From Haloterrigena alkaliphila (lineage in GTDB: Archaea; Halobacteriota; Halobacteria; Halobacteriales; Natrialbaceae): a stretch of 64,000 nucleotides of DNA. Numbering within the stretch: position 1 is the stretch's first letter; every line of letters begins with the position of its first letter. Below, in pieces: positions 1 to 8,366 of this stretch. The DNA is taken from positions 2,852,001 to 2,916,000 of the forward strand of contig NZ_CP071462.1 in assembly GCF_017352155.2 (NCBI RefSeq). The letters run 5' to 3'. The notes under the pieces were generated by a model. That model saw only the letters and a program-made list of their open reading frames with translations, was not told where the DNA came from and ran no database searches. The position numbers and the translations under genes were made by a program.

Positions 1-287
1 AAGTAAAGGAAGAGGCAGGTATCGAACAGTTCCGACTACTCGACGGCTTCCGCAAGGACTACGACTACGTCTTCGAGGCGAACGGCAAGACGATCCACAA
101 GACCGTTCACCTCTTCGTTGCGAAATCGTTCGAGGCGAGCGCGGAACTCTCAAACGAACATCGCGACCTCCAGTGGCGCGACTACGAACAGGCGATCAAC
201 ACCGTCACGCAGGACGGGCCGCGAGAGATCCTTGAGGACGCTCACGAGTTTCTCGACGAACGCAAGGAGGAAGACGACGAAGAGTAG
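1..287 (+). CDS. Nudix hydrolase, C-terminal part (5' end outside window)
   Basis: Reading from base 3 gives 94 codons to a TAG stop, with no start in the window. The first residues, VKEEAGIEQF, match the end of a Nudix box (consensus REUxEExGU), the Mg-binding helix of enzymes that cleave nucleoside diphosphates linked to other groups. The remainder (a hydrophobic strand ending HLFVAKSF, the segment LQWRDYEQA, and an acidic tail) is what follows the box in small Nudix enzymes of the Ap4A-hydrolase/MutT kind. The substrate cannot be told from this fragment. The DUF5787-type gene follows on the same strand after about 160 bases. Confidence 0.8.
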   Translation, partial: VKEEAGIEQFRLLDGFRKDYDYVFEANGKTIHKTVHLFVAKSFEASAELSNEHRDLQWRDYEQAINTVTQDGPREILEDAHEFLDERKEEDDEE

Positions 288-444
288 GGCCGACGGAATC
301 GATCCGATCGCTCCAGATCGACCCCGATAGCTGACCGCACGGCGTTCAGCTTCGGGTCTGGACGGCGCCCGGCAACCGATTGGACCGGCCGTCAACGGCG
401 ACCGATCGAGTAGCGCTTTTGCTGGCGCGGTCCCAAAGCCGGGC

Positions 445-1494
445 GTGGACCGGTACGCAAGCGAGTTCCCGTTCGAACTCCGAACCTGTCGCTGGGCGGA
501 ACGCGCCTGGCCGCCCGAGGCGGCCGCCAGTGACGACCGCGCGTTCCTCGTCGCCCGGCAACTCGGCACGAAACGCCGCCGCTGGGATACGATCGTCCTC
601 GAGTGCGATCCCGGGGCCCTCCGCGAGCGGGCGAAATTCGGCCTCGAACGACTCGATAGCGACCTCCTCCACGTCGTGCGGAACGCGCCCGCGGAGTGGT
701 CCTACTACCGCGATTGTCTTCCCCATCCCGGCTACCCGTGGCGGTACGTCCGCGAAGCGATCCATCGGGCCGACGACCGCGGGATCCTCGAGACGCGCCG
801 GGCGGGCAACCGCATCGAGATCCGCCGGAAGTGGCCCTATCCCGACTGGCTCGAGCGGATCGTCGCGATCGAGAACAAGCCCGACCTCGATAGGAGCGCC
901 GCCCGCGTGCTGGGCGCTCAACTCGAGTACGACGTCGCGATGGGGCTAGCCGACGAGGTCTGGGTCGCCACCCGAACAACTGGCGACCGCGTCGAGCCAG
1001 CGCTCTTCGAGGATCTGCCGGTCGAGGCGGGCATCCTCGCGCTGGATCCCGAAACGCTCGCGGCCGAGGTCGCGTGGTACCCTCGCTCGCTGGCCGTCGA
1101 CGAACCGGGCACGCGGATCCTCGAGCGCCCCGAGGGCGGCGAACGCGACGGTTCGGCGGCGCGGTTCGAGTACGTCGATCCCGACGAGAAGGCCGAGACG
1201 CGACTCGAGATCGCCGAGCGGGCCTACGAGCGCGGCTGGCGCTCGTTCGTGGACACGATGCGCCCCGACTGTCGCTACTTCGAGTTGCGCGCGCGGGAGG
1301 GAGCCCACCTCGAGCCCTACTGCGCGGCGAAGGAGCGGTGCCAGACGGCCGCCGAGTGCTCAGGGGGGTGCTCCGCGTTCGAACCCGAGCCGCCCGTCTG
1401 GCGGACGAACGGGTGGCCGATCGAGGGCGGACCCGGAAAGCGGACTCGGAAGTTGCTCGAGGCCCGGCGTCGGCGGCAGCGACCGGGATTGTAG
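445..1494 (+). CDS. DUF5787-like protein with PD-(D/E)xK-type motif and Cys cluster
   Basis: 349 aa, GTG start. I recognise this as the haloarchaeal DUF5787 type, a family with no known function. P133-D134 is followed eight residues later by E143-N-K145, a literal PD-x8-ExK arrangement. A helix and the hydrophobic strand DEVWVAT come next, as in the core of PD-(D/E)xK nucleases. The C-terminal part carries C293, C299, C305 and C309, spaced in a way that recalls the iron-sulfur cluster of Cas4/AddB-type nucleases. The tail is arginine-rich. Nuclease activity is my inference; only the motif and cysteines are seen. Codon use is typical of the neighbourhood and repeat copy 1 follows the stop. Confidence 0.75.
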   Translation: MDRYASEFPFELRTCRWAERAWPPEAAASDDRAFLVARQLGTKRRRWDTIVLECDPGALRERAKFGLERLDSDLLHVVRNAPAEWSYYRDCLPHPGYPWRYVREAIHRADDRGILETRRAGNRIEIRRKWPYPDWLERIVAIENKPDLDRSAARVLGAQLEYDVAMGLADEVWVATRTTGDRVEPALFEDLPVEAGILALDPETLAAEVAWYPRSLAVDEPGTRILERPEGGERDGSAARFEYVDPDEKAETRLEIAERAYERGWRSFVDTMRPDCRYFELRAREGAHLEPYCAAKERCQTAAECSGGCSAFEPEPPVWRTNGWPIEGGPGKRTRKLLEARRRRQRPGL

Positions 1495-1560
1495 CGTATC
1501 CCTCGTGAAACTCGCGAAGAGTACAGTTGATACCCGAGTACCCGGCCAAAATCCGGTGCG

Positions 1561-1754
1561 GTGGCGCGCGCTGGCGGCCGCCCTCACCGTCGTTCGGGCG
1601 GCCGTCGATCATGCGCGAGGGATGAGCGAACGAGCGGTGCGCGGCGCTTTGCGTCGCGGCAAGGCGGACGGCCGGAGGTCGTGAGCCAGCGAGAGAGCGA
1701 ATCGGCAGGGGAGGGCGTGGCGAATCCCAGGTGCCACGATAGCAGGACACTCCG
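1561..1754 (+). repeat. interspersed hairpin element, copy 1
   Basis: First of four copies of an intergenic element. It begins GTGGCGCGCGCTG, continues with a hairpin (arms GGCCGCCC at 1576-1583 and GGGCGGCC at 1596-1603, about 10 bp with flanking pairs), then GCGAGGGATGAGCGA, GAGCGAATCGGC, GGGGAGGGCGTGGCG and ends TGCCACGATAGCAGGAC. The final part forms a second small hairpin (GTGGC with GCCAC). This copy has about 50 extra bases between the GATGAGCGA block and the GAGCGAATCGGC block compared with the others. It lies between the convergent 3' ends of the DUF5787- and DUF5797-type genes, and the 395-base gap holds no convincing gene. Confidence 0.85.
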
Positions 1755-1889
1755 TTTCGTCCTGATCGCGTTCGCGGACAAATACAGGGGTATGGCCAAG
1801 AACCGGTTCTACCGGACGATTGCGTGGAACGGAATTACCGTAGCAACTGCTGGTTTCGAGACGGTGTGCGCGCGACGCGTGATCGACCC

Positions 1890-2393
1890 TCAATCGGAGA
1901 CGGCAACCTCGAGTTCGTCGCGGTCGACGGTCAACCGGAAGGTGGGAACGGTGCGGTACTCGACCTCGACGACGCCCTTGCGGCGCAGGCTCTGCAGGCC
2001 CGATCGGACGTCCTCGGCTTCGGGGTCGACGTCGTACTCGTCGCGGAGTTTGTGCACCACGGAGACCACGCTCTCGGACTCCTCGTCGGGCCCGGCCAGC
2101 ACCGCGACGATCTGCGACTGGAGTTCCGGTACCCGGATCCGGGAGGGGACGCCGTCGTCCTCGGGGTCGCTCTCGATGCCGGGTTCGACGTCGACGAGAT
2201 CGTTCGCCTCGGCGGTCGCGCGGATCAGGCTGTTGTCGTCCCGGAAGTAGTAGTCGCTCAGTTCGTTCTCGAGGTACTGGTGGACCTCGCTGCCGCTCTC
2301 CATGTCCCAGCGCTCCTGGAGCTCCGAGTTCTTCGTCGGCTGTAGTTCCACCACGTCCGCCAACCGTTCCGTTGCCTCCTCCGAGAGCGTCAT
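1890..2393 (-). CDS. DUF5797-like conserved haloarchaeal protein
   Basis: 167 aa from ATG at 2393; upstream codons in the same frame look non-coding. The N-terminal half (residues about 5-65) reads as a winged helix, with acidic helices around LQERWDMESGSEVHQYLENEL. The C-terminal half repeats a similar helical pattern, with an LRDEYDVDPEAEDV helix and a basic SLRRKG wing. I take it to be the haloarchaeal DUF5797 family, probably a DNA-binding or small regulatory protein. No catalytic motif is visible. Confidence 0.75.
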   Translation of the reverse strand: MTLSEEATERLADVVELQPTKNSELQERWDMESGSEVHQYLENELSDYYFRDDNSLIRATAEANDLVDVEPGIESDPEDDGVPSRIRVPELQSQIVAVLAGPDEESESVVSVVHKLRDEYDVDPEAEDVRSGLQSLRRKGVVEVEYRTVPTFRLTVDRDELEVAVSD

Positions 2394-2442
2394 TGGCGGG
2401 TCGTACGCGGATCCGCTACTTTTGCGTTGCGTCCCGTCATCT

Positions 2443-3204
2443 TCAGTTCGGAACGTGGTCCACGACAGCTCGTAGTTCGTCCGGTTCCGACCACGGGAAG
2501 CATCGGCCGTGGAGTTCGAAGAGGCGGAACTCGTTGAGATGAACCCAACTATACGAAACCGCCGCTCGCTCGGCTTCTTCTCGCTCGGTAATTCGCTCAG
2601 TAAGTTCGTCGACCGAGATATCGACACCGTTGCCGCTGGCTCGCGTGACGAGGGCGTCAAGCTCGTTTTCGACGGCTTCCGAATCGAGGTCGCCGTTGAA
2701 GTAGATATTGACGGCAGCGGCGAAGACATCGGCTCGCGTCTCGAGTTTTCGATCGGTCATCCACGTGTAGTCCCGCGGTAACACGACTGACTTCTCGAAA
2801 TACGGTGTCGAGCGGATTTTCCCGAGTTCAGTCACCTCACCGCCGGCGTCCTGTTCGTACACGGCGACGATGTAGTCCGCATACGCCGCGAGAAGATGAA
2901 ACCGGAGACGAAAGGTAGGAAGGCGATCGATATCTGTCTCGCGGAGGTCCCCCATAAGAAACGGATACGACCCGAGTCGTTTGTCTAACTCGTTTTCGAC
3001 GATCCGTAGCCGGCGGATAAACGGGTCGCGGTAACTTCCGAGAACGAAGTACGATGTCTCGGGCGTTTGAAGGTGTGGAATCTCCTGATTTGCGAATCCG
3101 AGAATCTCCGACGACTCGTGGGGCTCGAGTTCGAGCCCCTGTAATGCCTCGTCGACGCGTTCCATGATTTCCGCGGCGTTCTCGGGCGGACCGGGCGCTG
3201 TCAT
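2443..3204 (-). CDS. unknown protein with Rossmann/TIR-like or deoxyribosyltransferase-like core
   Basis: 253 aa. Not recognised as a named family. Residues 50-130 show a strand (YFVLGSY, 52-58), a helix, a second strand (YPFLMGDL, 80-87), then YADYIVAVYE (108-117) and the turn GGEVTELGK with E126. This layout, with a Gly-Ser/Tyr loop after the first strand and a Glu-Leu-Gly after a hydrophobic strand, is that of nucleoside 2-deoxyribosyltransferase and TIR-like folds and of the haloarchaeal DUF7509 type. The fold is inferred. The gene is divergent from a winged-helix regulator 125 bases away and is visibly less GC-rich than its neighbours. A TATA-like ATTTATTGG (minus strand) about 27 bases before the ATG suggests a leaderless transcript. 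Confidence 0.7.
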   Translation of the reverse strand: MTAPGPPENAAEIMERVDEALQGLELEPHESSEILGFANQEIPHLQTPETSYFVLGSYRDPFIRRLRIVENELDKRLGSYPFLMGDLRETDIDRLPTFRLRFHLLAAYADYIVAVYEQDAGGEVTELGKIRSTPYFEKSVVLPRDYTWMTDRKLETRADVFAAAVNIYFNGDLDSEAVENELDALVTRASGNGVDISVDELTERITEREEAERAAVSYSWVHLNEFRLFELHGRCFPWSEPDELRAVVDHVPN

Positions 3205-3261
3205 TTCGTTCGGATTACTGCGCTTCCAATAAATGCGTTCGCAATTAGTTTGGCTTCACCA

Positions 3262-3285
3262 GGGTTTGACCACATCGGTCAACCC
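3262..3285. promoter_or_regulatory. inverted repeat between divergent genes (operator candidate)
   Basis: GGGTTTGACC, a 5-base spacer, then GGTCAACCC: 9 pairs with one bulged T. It lies between the TATA-like element of the minus-strand gene (about 3226-3235) and an ATTATCT element (3289-3295) suited to the plus-strand regulator starting at 3330. The position fits an operator bound by the regulator to control both divergent genes. Binding is inferred. Confidence 0.5.
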
Positions 3286-3329
3286 GAACTATTATCTGAA
3301 TCGGAACACTTCGTTCATATAAGAGACAG

Positions 3330-4451
3330 ATGAGCGACGCTCCTGCCGCAGAGGATATCGGACCGTTCGAAGAGCAGCGGCAGATCTACGAGTTACTGTC
3401 CCAGGAGACGCGGCACCTGATTCTCCAGCATATTCTCGGCCATCCAGACCACCTTCCGTCGCTCGACGGACTGGCGTATCTGATGCCGAAGAACAAAGCG
3501 GCGATCCGAGACCAGTTACAGGTTCTCGACGAAGCGGGACTCCTCGATCGATACGACCACCCGTCGAACGAGAATTCTCGCGACCTTCCGTCACAGTTCT
3601 ACGGATTGACCGAACGCGGCGTCACGGTACTCGACGAGTATAATTACCTCCGTGGGTTGCCAGTCGCACGCGCAGTGTACGACAATACGCGGCTCTCGGA
3701 GAAGGCCCAACGGCATCGCGATGCGCCACGTCCGGAACTTCCAGCATCCGTCGCTCGAGCACTCACTATCGAATCGACGACGGACGCCGCAAATACCGAT
3801 CGAATCGAACGATACCTCCGTCAGAATCAGGAGAAATCACGGACCGTAGCGGATCAGGTCGAAATCGTCACTGCGCTCTACGAGAACGATATCGGTCCAG
3901 ATCACGACGGGCTCAAGCTATCCGAGTTGTCGGAGCAACTAGCGGATAGTCTCGAGTACCGTCCGACAACGCCCCTCAATCAGCTCGTCGATACCGATCT
4001 CGTCGACGAGTTCACGCCACCGGGTCCGAATATCTTCGCGATTAGCGAACGACTCGACGAAATCGTGAACGGGCAGATCGAGACGGAGGCCGAGACGAAT
4101 ATCGACGCACTCGTCGCACACATCGACGACGAACTCCAGCCGATCGAACTGGACTCCGAAGCGGCGGAATTGGACCAGCCTCGAGCGGCGACTGTCGAAC
4201 CCTCGGTCGCGATGGCAGACGGTGCTGGCCGAACGGTTCGCAGCATTCTCGCGGCCGAATTCGACATCGTACCCGAACGAGTTCCCCAGTACCTGCGTTC
4301 GGGAGATCCGGTCGATCGGCTGAACGCCGCAGTCGACGCGATAGAATCGTCTCGAGAGGTCACCAAATCCGAGGAATACGGTCGAATCGTATTCGTACAG
4401 CAACCGTATCGGTATCGGCTTACAGAGCGAGCGATAGAACTTCTCGAGTGA
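3330..4451 (+). CDS. winged-helix transcriptional regulator, two HTH regions
   Basis: 373 aa. Residues about 12-100 form an ArsR/MarR-like winged helix: EQRQIYELLSQETRHLILQH, a recognition helix around NKAAIRDQLQVLDEAGLL, and a wing ending FYGLTERG. After a linker, a second helical repeat (about 165-235) and a C-terminal HTH-like segment (about 295-373, ending in a strand-rich RYRLTERA) follow. This type occurs on haloarchaeal accessory elements. The gene is divergent from the 253-aa protein and of lower GC than the chromosome around it. It ends only 9 bases from the convergent MFS gene. The ligand is unknown. Confidence 0.75.
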   Translation: MSDAPAAEDIGPFEEQRQIYELLSQETRHLILQHILGHPDHLPSLDGLAYLMPKNKAAIRDQLQVLDEAGLLDRYDHPSNENSRDLPSQFYGLTERGVTVLDEYNYLRGLPVARAVYDNTRLSEKAQRHRDAPRPELPASVARALTIESTTDAANTDRIERYLRQNQEKSRTVADQVEIVTALYENDIGPDHDGLKLSELSEQLADSLEYRPTTPLNQLVDTDLVDEFTPPGPNIFAISERLDEIVNGQIETEAETNIDALVAHIDDELQPIELDSEAAELDQPRAATVEPSVAMADGAGRTVRSILAAEFDIVPERVPQYLRSGDPVDRLNAAVDAIESSREVTKSEEYGRIVFVQQPYRYRLTERAIELLE

Positions 4452-4460
4452 CGAGAGCCG

Positions 4461-5759
4461 TCAGTCGTCGCCCACGACCGGCACGGTCGCCGTCGACTCG
4501 AGCGTCTCTTCGATCTGCGTGTAGACGAGGATCGTCCCGAGCACGGCGAGGACGGTCCCGAAGACGAACGGCGCGTGGAAGCCGTAGGGGATCAGCGCGC
4601 CGGAGGAGAGCGGGCCGATCGCGATGCCGTAGCCGAAGGCCATCGTGAGGACCGACAGCTTCGACCCGGACTCGCCCTCGCCGGCGAGGTCACCCGCCAG
4701 CGCCAGCGACGGCGCGAACACCATCGCCGCGGCGATCCCCTGCGAGAGTCGCGCGAGGAACATCAACAGGGACGAGGTGAGAAAGCCCTGTACGAGCGTC
4801 GTCGGGATCAGCAACACCATCCCGGTGACGATGAACGGCCGCCGGCCGTACCGGTCGCAGGCCCGGCCGATCGGCGTCTGCAGGGCGACCTGCGCGATGA
4901 TGAACGCCGCGAACTGGAGGCCGAACCAGGTCGCCCCCTGCTCGAGGCGGGCGTTGACCTGGGGCTGAATCGTCGAGAACAGGGCGATGGCCGCCGCCAT
5001 GAACAGCGAGGCGACGCCGAGGGTGAAGATGGGATCGAGGAGGTTCGGTCCCGATCGATCGCGGATCGGAATCGAGAGATCCGCGCCCGCGTTCGCCTTC
5101 GTCCCGTCGGGATCGGTGATGAGGACGCTCACCAGCAGATAGCTGATCAGGGCCGTCACCGTCGCGAGGCCGAAGGCGGCGTCGAAGCCGCTGATCGAGG
5201 CGCCGTTGGGCAGCGCGTACGGGCCGAGGTTGACCACCGCGCCGGCCGCGATGGGGCCGGCGCCGAAGCCGATCAGCCGAAACGTGTTGTAGACGCCCAT
5301 GTTGCCGCCCCGATCCTGACTCGTCGCGAGTTCGTTGACCAGCGCGATCGACGCGGGGACGATGAAGGCCACGCTGACGCCCTGCAAGCCGCGGATCGCG
5401 AGCAGTGAGAGGTAGGAATCGGCGAACACGTAGGCGAGGTTCGTCGCCGCGAGGCCGCCGAGGCCGATCAGGATGAACGGCTTTCGCTTCCCCAGTCGAT
5501 CCGAGAGGCGGCCCGTAAACGGCTGCGCGCTGCTGTTGAGAAAGCCGAACAGCGAGAGGATGACCCCGATGATCATCGCCTCCTCGAGGCCGAACGTCGC
5601 GCCGCCGACGGCGTCGCTGGTGACGTACAGCGGGATGACGATGATCAGAAACGAGTTTCCGATCCCGTCGGCCATCCGGGCGAACGCCAGGGTGAGGACC
5701 CGCCGATCGACGTCGAACTGGGCGACGACTCGGCGAAGGAGATTCCCCATCGGGCACAT
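4461..5759 (-). CDS. MFS transporter (drug/proton antiporter type)
   Basis: 432 aa with twelve hydrophobic segments in two halves. The major-facilitator loop motif appears twice: GRLSDRLGKRKPF near residue 80 and GRACDRYGRRPF near residue 300. The long cytoplasmic loop after helix 6 is acidic, as usual in haloarchaea. A proton-coupled exporter of the Bcr/CflA or tetracycline/multidrug group is likely, but the substrate cannot be read. An alternative start three codons inside (MGNLLRR) is equally possible. Confidence 0.85.
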   Translation of the reverse strand: MCPMGNLLRRVVAQFDVDRRVLTLAFARMADGIGNSFLIIVIPLYVTSDAVGGATFGLEEAMIIGVILSLFGFLNSSAQPFTGRLSDRLGKRKPFILIGLGGLAATNLAYVFADSYLSLLAIRGLQGVSVAFIVPASIALVNELATSQDRGGNMGVYNTFRLIGFGAGPIAAGAVVNLGPYALPNGASISGFDAAFGLATVTALISYLLVSVLITDPDGTKANAGADLSIPIRDRSGPNLLDPIFTLGVASLFMAAAIALFSTIQPQVNARLEQGATWFGLQFAAFIIAQVALQTPIGRACDRYGRRPFIVTGMVLLIPTTLVQGFLTSSLLMFLARLSQGIAAAMVFAPSLALAGDLAGEGESGSKLSVLTMAFGYGIAIGPLSSGALIPYGFHAPFVFGTVLAVLGTILVYTQIEETLESTATVPVVGDD

Positions 5760-5887
5760 ATGGATCGTCCCGTCCGATTATAGTTTCGAACCGAAAAGGT
5801 ATCCACGACGTCCCGGTCCACGATCAGGTCAGCCGTCGAAACGGGAGGCAGAGGACGACCGACCGTCGCTGATCGGTCCCGGGGTCG

Positions 5888-6919
5888 TCAGTTGATCGTC
5901 GTGTGTTCGGACTCCTCGTTCAGCGCGAGGTTCGCGGCGATTTCGGCGTTGCGCATCGCGTACTGGGCGGTCTGCTGGAGGCTGACGAGCACCTCGCGGA
6001 CGCGCAGCAGGTCCTCGTTGGACATCTCCGGGAGTTCGTCGAGGATCTCCTGTTCCTGATTGGAGACGTCGTGGAACAGCGCCCGCACCTGGTTGGACTT
6101 GTCGTAATCACGCTCGACGGCCGCCTCGACCGCCAGCGAGGTGATCTCGTCGACCAGTTCGTTCAGTTCGCGGATGTCGCGCATGACGGAGCTGTCGACG
6201 TTCAGGGAGTGGCCTTCGGTCTCGATGACGATGTCGGCGATGTCCTCGGCGTTGTCCGCCGTGAGTTCGAGGTTCTTCGCGATCGAGCGGTAGCCGATCA
6301 GCGGGAAGCCGCTGTCGAGGCCGACCGCCCGCGCGAGGTTTGGATTCTGATAGGCCGTGAAGATCAGGCGCAACAGGAGGACGAAGATCTTGTTGGCCTG
6401 TCGCTCCCGGTTCAGGGCGCGCTGGGCCAGATCGGGGTTGCCGTGGGCCAGCGCCTTGATCCCCTCGCCGCGCATCGTCTGGCCGGTTCGCTCGAGGCGC
6501 TCGAGCAGGTTATCGAGCGTGAAATCCTCAGGGTCGACCGAACACCGGATCGAGATGCTTTCCGGCGTTTCCTCGATGACGCCCAGTCCCATCAGTTGCG
6601 TCTCGGCCTGGTAGACGGCGTTGATGTGATCGGACTCGAGGGCGCCGTCCTCGGTATCGATGCGGATGACGCGCCGTCCGAGGACGTACTGGGCGACGAT
6701 CGCTCGCTCGACGGCCTGTGCGTCCAGGTCGTCGGCGTGGATGATCGCTTCCGTCTCCTCCGAACTCGCCGATTCGGGCATGACGGTCAGGGTCCCCTTC
6801 CCGCTGGTTCGCAGGGAGACCTCGTCGCCCTTTTCGACGTCGTGTTCCGACGCCCACTCGGCGGGGAGGGTCATGGCAAGCGTCGACGGCCCGAGTCGTT
6901 GCACTTTCCGCGTTTCCAT
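5888..6919 (-). CDS. phoU: PhoU-domain phosphate uptake regulator with AbrB-like N-terminus
   Basis: 343 aa. Residues 1-50 (METRKVQRLGPSTLAMTLP, a swapped-hairpin AbrB/SpoVT pattern with SLRTSGKGTLTV) form a small DNA-binding domain. Two PhoU three-helix repeats follow (about 120-210 and 225-325), with acidic metal-cluster helices such as DNAEDIADIV. PhoU proteins damp phosphate transporter and Pho-regulon activity. No pst genes are adjacent, so this is a stand-alone regulator as is common in haloarchaea. The start is the ATG at 6919, and the AT-rich bases 6940-7010 upstream are likely promoter. Confidence 0.9.
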   Translation of the reverse strand: METRKVQRLGPSTLAMTLPAEWASEHDVEKGDEVSLRTSGKGTLTVMPESASSEETEAIIHADDLDAQAVERAIVAQYVLGRRVIRIDTEDGALESDHINAVYQAETQLMGLGVIEETPESISIRCSVDPEDFTLDNLLERLERTGQTMRGEGIKALAHGNPDLAQRALNRERQANKIFVLLLRLIFTAYQNPNLARAVGLDSGFPLIGYRSIAKNLELTADNAEDIADIVIETEGHSLNVDSSVMRDIRELNELVDEITSLAVEAAVERDYDKSNQVRALFHDVSNQEQEILDELPEMSNEDLLRVREVLVSLQQTAQYAMRNAEIAANLALNEESEHTTIN

Positions 6920-7023
6920 GTGGAGTTCTAAGGAAGGACGGGACCTTAATCTTGACTATATGGTCATTATACATGGCATCAATGATTATATCGTTGACCG
7001 AAGTGAGAGATGCCGTCGTAACC

Positions 7024-8220
7024 TTAAACAACCTTCACGAGGCGAGTCGTGAACCGACCGGTTCGGACCTGTTCCCAGCCCCGAAGCTCCTCGTCGAGGG
7101 TCTCGTCGTCCGTGTCGACGCGTAGCGCGTCGATGTCGTCGAGTTTCGCGTCCGAGGCGACGACCTCGATCGCGTCCGCGCGCCGGATGACCGCCGGCGA
7201 GAGCTGGTGGTTGCCCCGACCGAAGACGAACCCCTGGCCGCCGATCGGCGAGACGACGATCGTCGCCGGCTCCTCGAGGACGTCCAGAATATCGCTCTCG
7301 GCGGCGTCGCGGGCCAGCACCGTCCCGTCGCGCCAGACGTCGACGCCCAGCGGCGAGGGGTCGACCCCCAGTTCCTCCTCGATCGCACCGACGGTGCTGC
7401 CGGGGCCGAAGACGTAGGTCCGATCGGGGTCGATTTCGCGCGCGAATCCCGCGGCTAACGACTCGACGCTGCCGCTCGAGACCTGCTTGCCCGACTGGAC
7501 GTCGGGCGCGACGGGGACCGGGACGACGGCCCTGAGTTCCGCGCGGACCTCGCCCTCGCGGTAGGCGTTCTCGTCGATGTCGTTGACCTCGCGGGGTTCG
7601 ACGCGATCGAACTCGGCGGCGATCCGGCCGGCGTCGGCGGGCGTCACGGCGAACACCGACGAGTAGATCTTGACGCCGGCGGGTACGCCAAGCATCGGCG
7701 TCGTCCCGCTTTCTTGCTCGTTCGACTCCTCGATCACCGTCGCGACGTCGACGGCGGTTCCGTCGCCGCCGACGAACAGGACGAGATCGACGCCGCGCTC
7801 GAGAAAGGCACGAACGGCTGCGCGCGTGTCAGCCGCGGTCGTCTCGGCGGTCGCCGGATCGACCGGCCGCGCGGAGTCATTCGCGTCGGCGTCCGATTCG
7901 GGATCGGTGTCGGCGACGGGTTCGGTATTGGTATCGGATGCTGAATCGGCTTCGGGGCCGTCGGTCGCCGGATCGTAGACCACGATCGGCTCGTAGCCGG
8001 CGTCTCGGGCCGCGCGTTCGCCCAGCACGTGGGCGGCCGTGTAGACGGTCAGCTCCGGTGAGCGCCGATGCAGCGAGCGAAGGGCATCCCGCGCCCGGTC
8101 GGGCGCCCGCGGCTCGGCACCGCGTCGCCGGGCCGCCTCGACCTTGCCGTCGGTCCCCTTCAACCCGACCCGACCACCCATCCCCGCGATCGGGTTCACG
8201 ACGACACCGATTGCGTCCAT
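7024..8220 (-). CDS. ATP-NAD kinase family protein with acidic insert
   Basis: 398 aa from ATG at 8220 (MDAIGVVVNPIAGMGG). The GGDGT motif of NAD/diacylglycerol kinases occurs in LFVGGDGTAVDV, followed by GVPAGVKIYSS and the PIGGQGFVFGRGN loop, both typical of the archaeal ATP-NAD kinase-like family (COG3199). The predicted reaction is phosphorylation of NAD or a related cofactor; the true substrate of this branch is uncertain. Residues about 88-125 are an insert of Asp, Ser, Glu and Thr absent from the compact family core. A small membrane gene starts divergently about 145 bases upstream. Confidence 0.8.
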   Translation of the reverse strand: MDAIGVVVNPIAGMGGRVGLKGTDGKVEAARRRGAEPRAPDRARDALRSLHRRSPELTVYTAAHVLGERAARDAGYEPIVVYDPATDGPEADSASDTNTEPVADTDPESDADANDSARPVDPATAETTAADTRAAVRAFLERGVDLVLFVGGDGTAVDVATVIEESNEQESGTTPMLGVPAGVKIYSSVFAVTPADAGRIAAEFDRVEPREVNDIDENAYREGEVRAELRAVVPVPVAPDVQSGKQVSSGSVESLAAGFAREIDPDRTYVFGPGSTVGAIEEELGVDPSPLGVDVWRDGTVLARDAAESDILDVLEEPATIVVSPIGGQGFVFGRGNHQLSPAVIRRADAIEVVASDAKLDDIDALRVDTDDETLDEELRGWEQVRTGRFTTRLVKVV

Positions 8221-8366
8221 GGTGACGGTATGCCGCCGATTGCAAGTCAGTGTGGCGGTTCGACGGATCGCCGGCGCCGGCACCTGCTCGCCCGCAGCCG
8301 ATGCGCGCGGGGATCGACGCACAGCGTTTCTGAAAGATTAAGAGGGAGGCGGCCGGATCGCGAACC

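Noticed and set aside
1561-2250. 229-codon plus-strand frame through repeat copy 1 and the DUF5797-type gene
   Set aside because: Begins in the repeat and ends antisense to a gene; Ser/Arg/Thr-rich reading without protein character.
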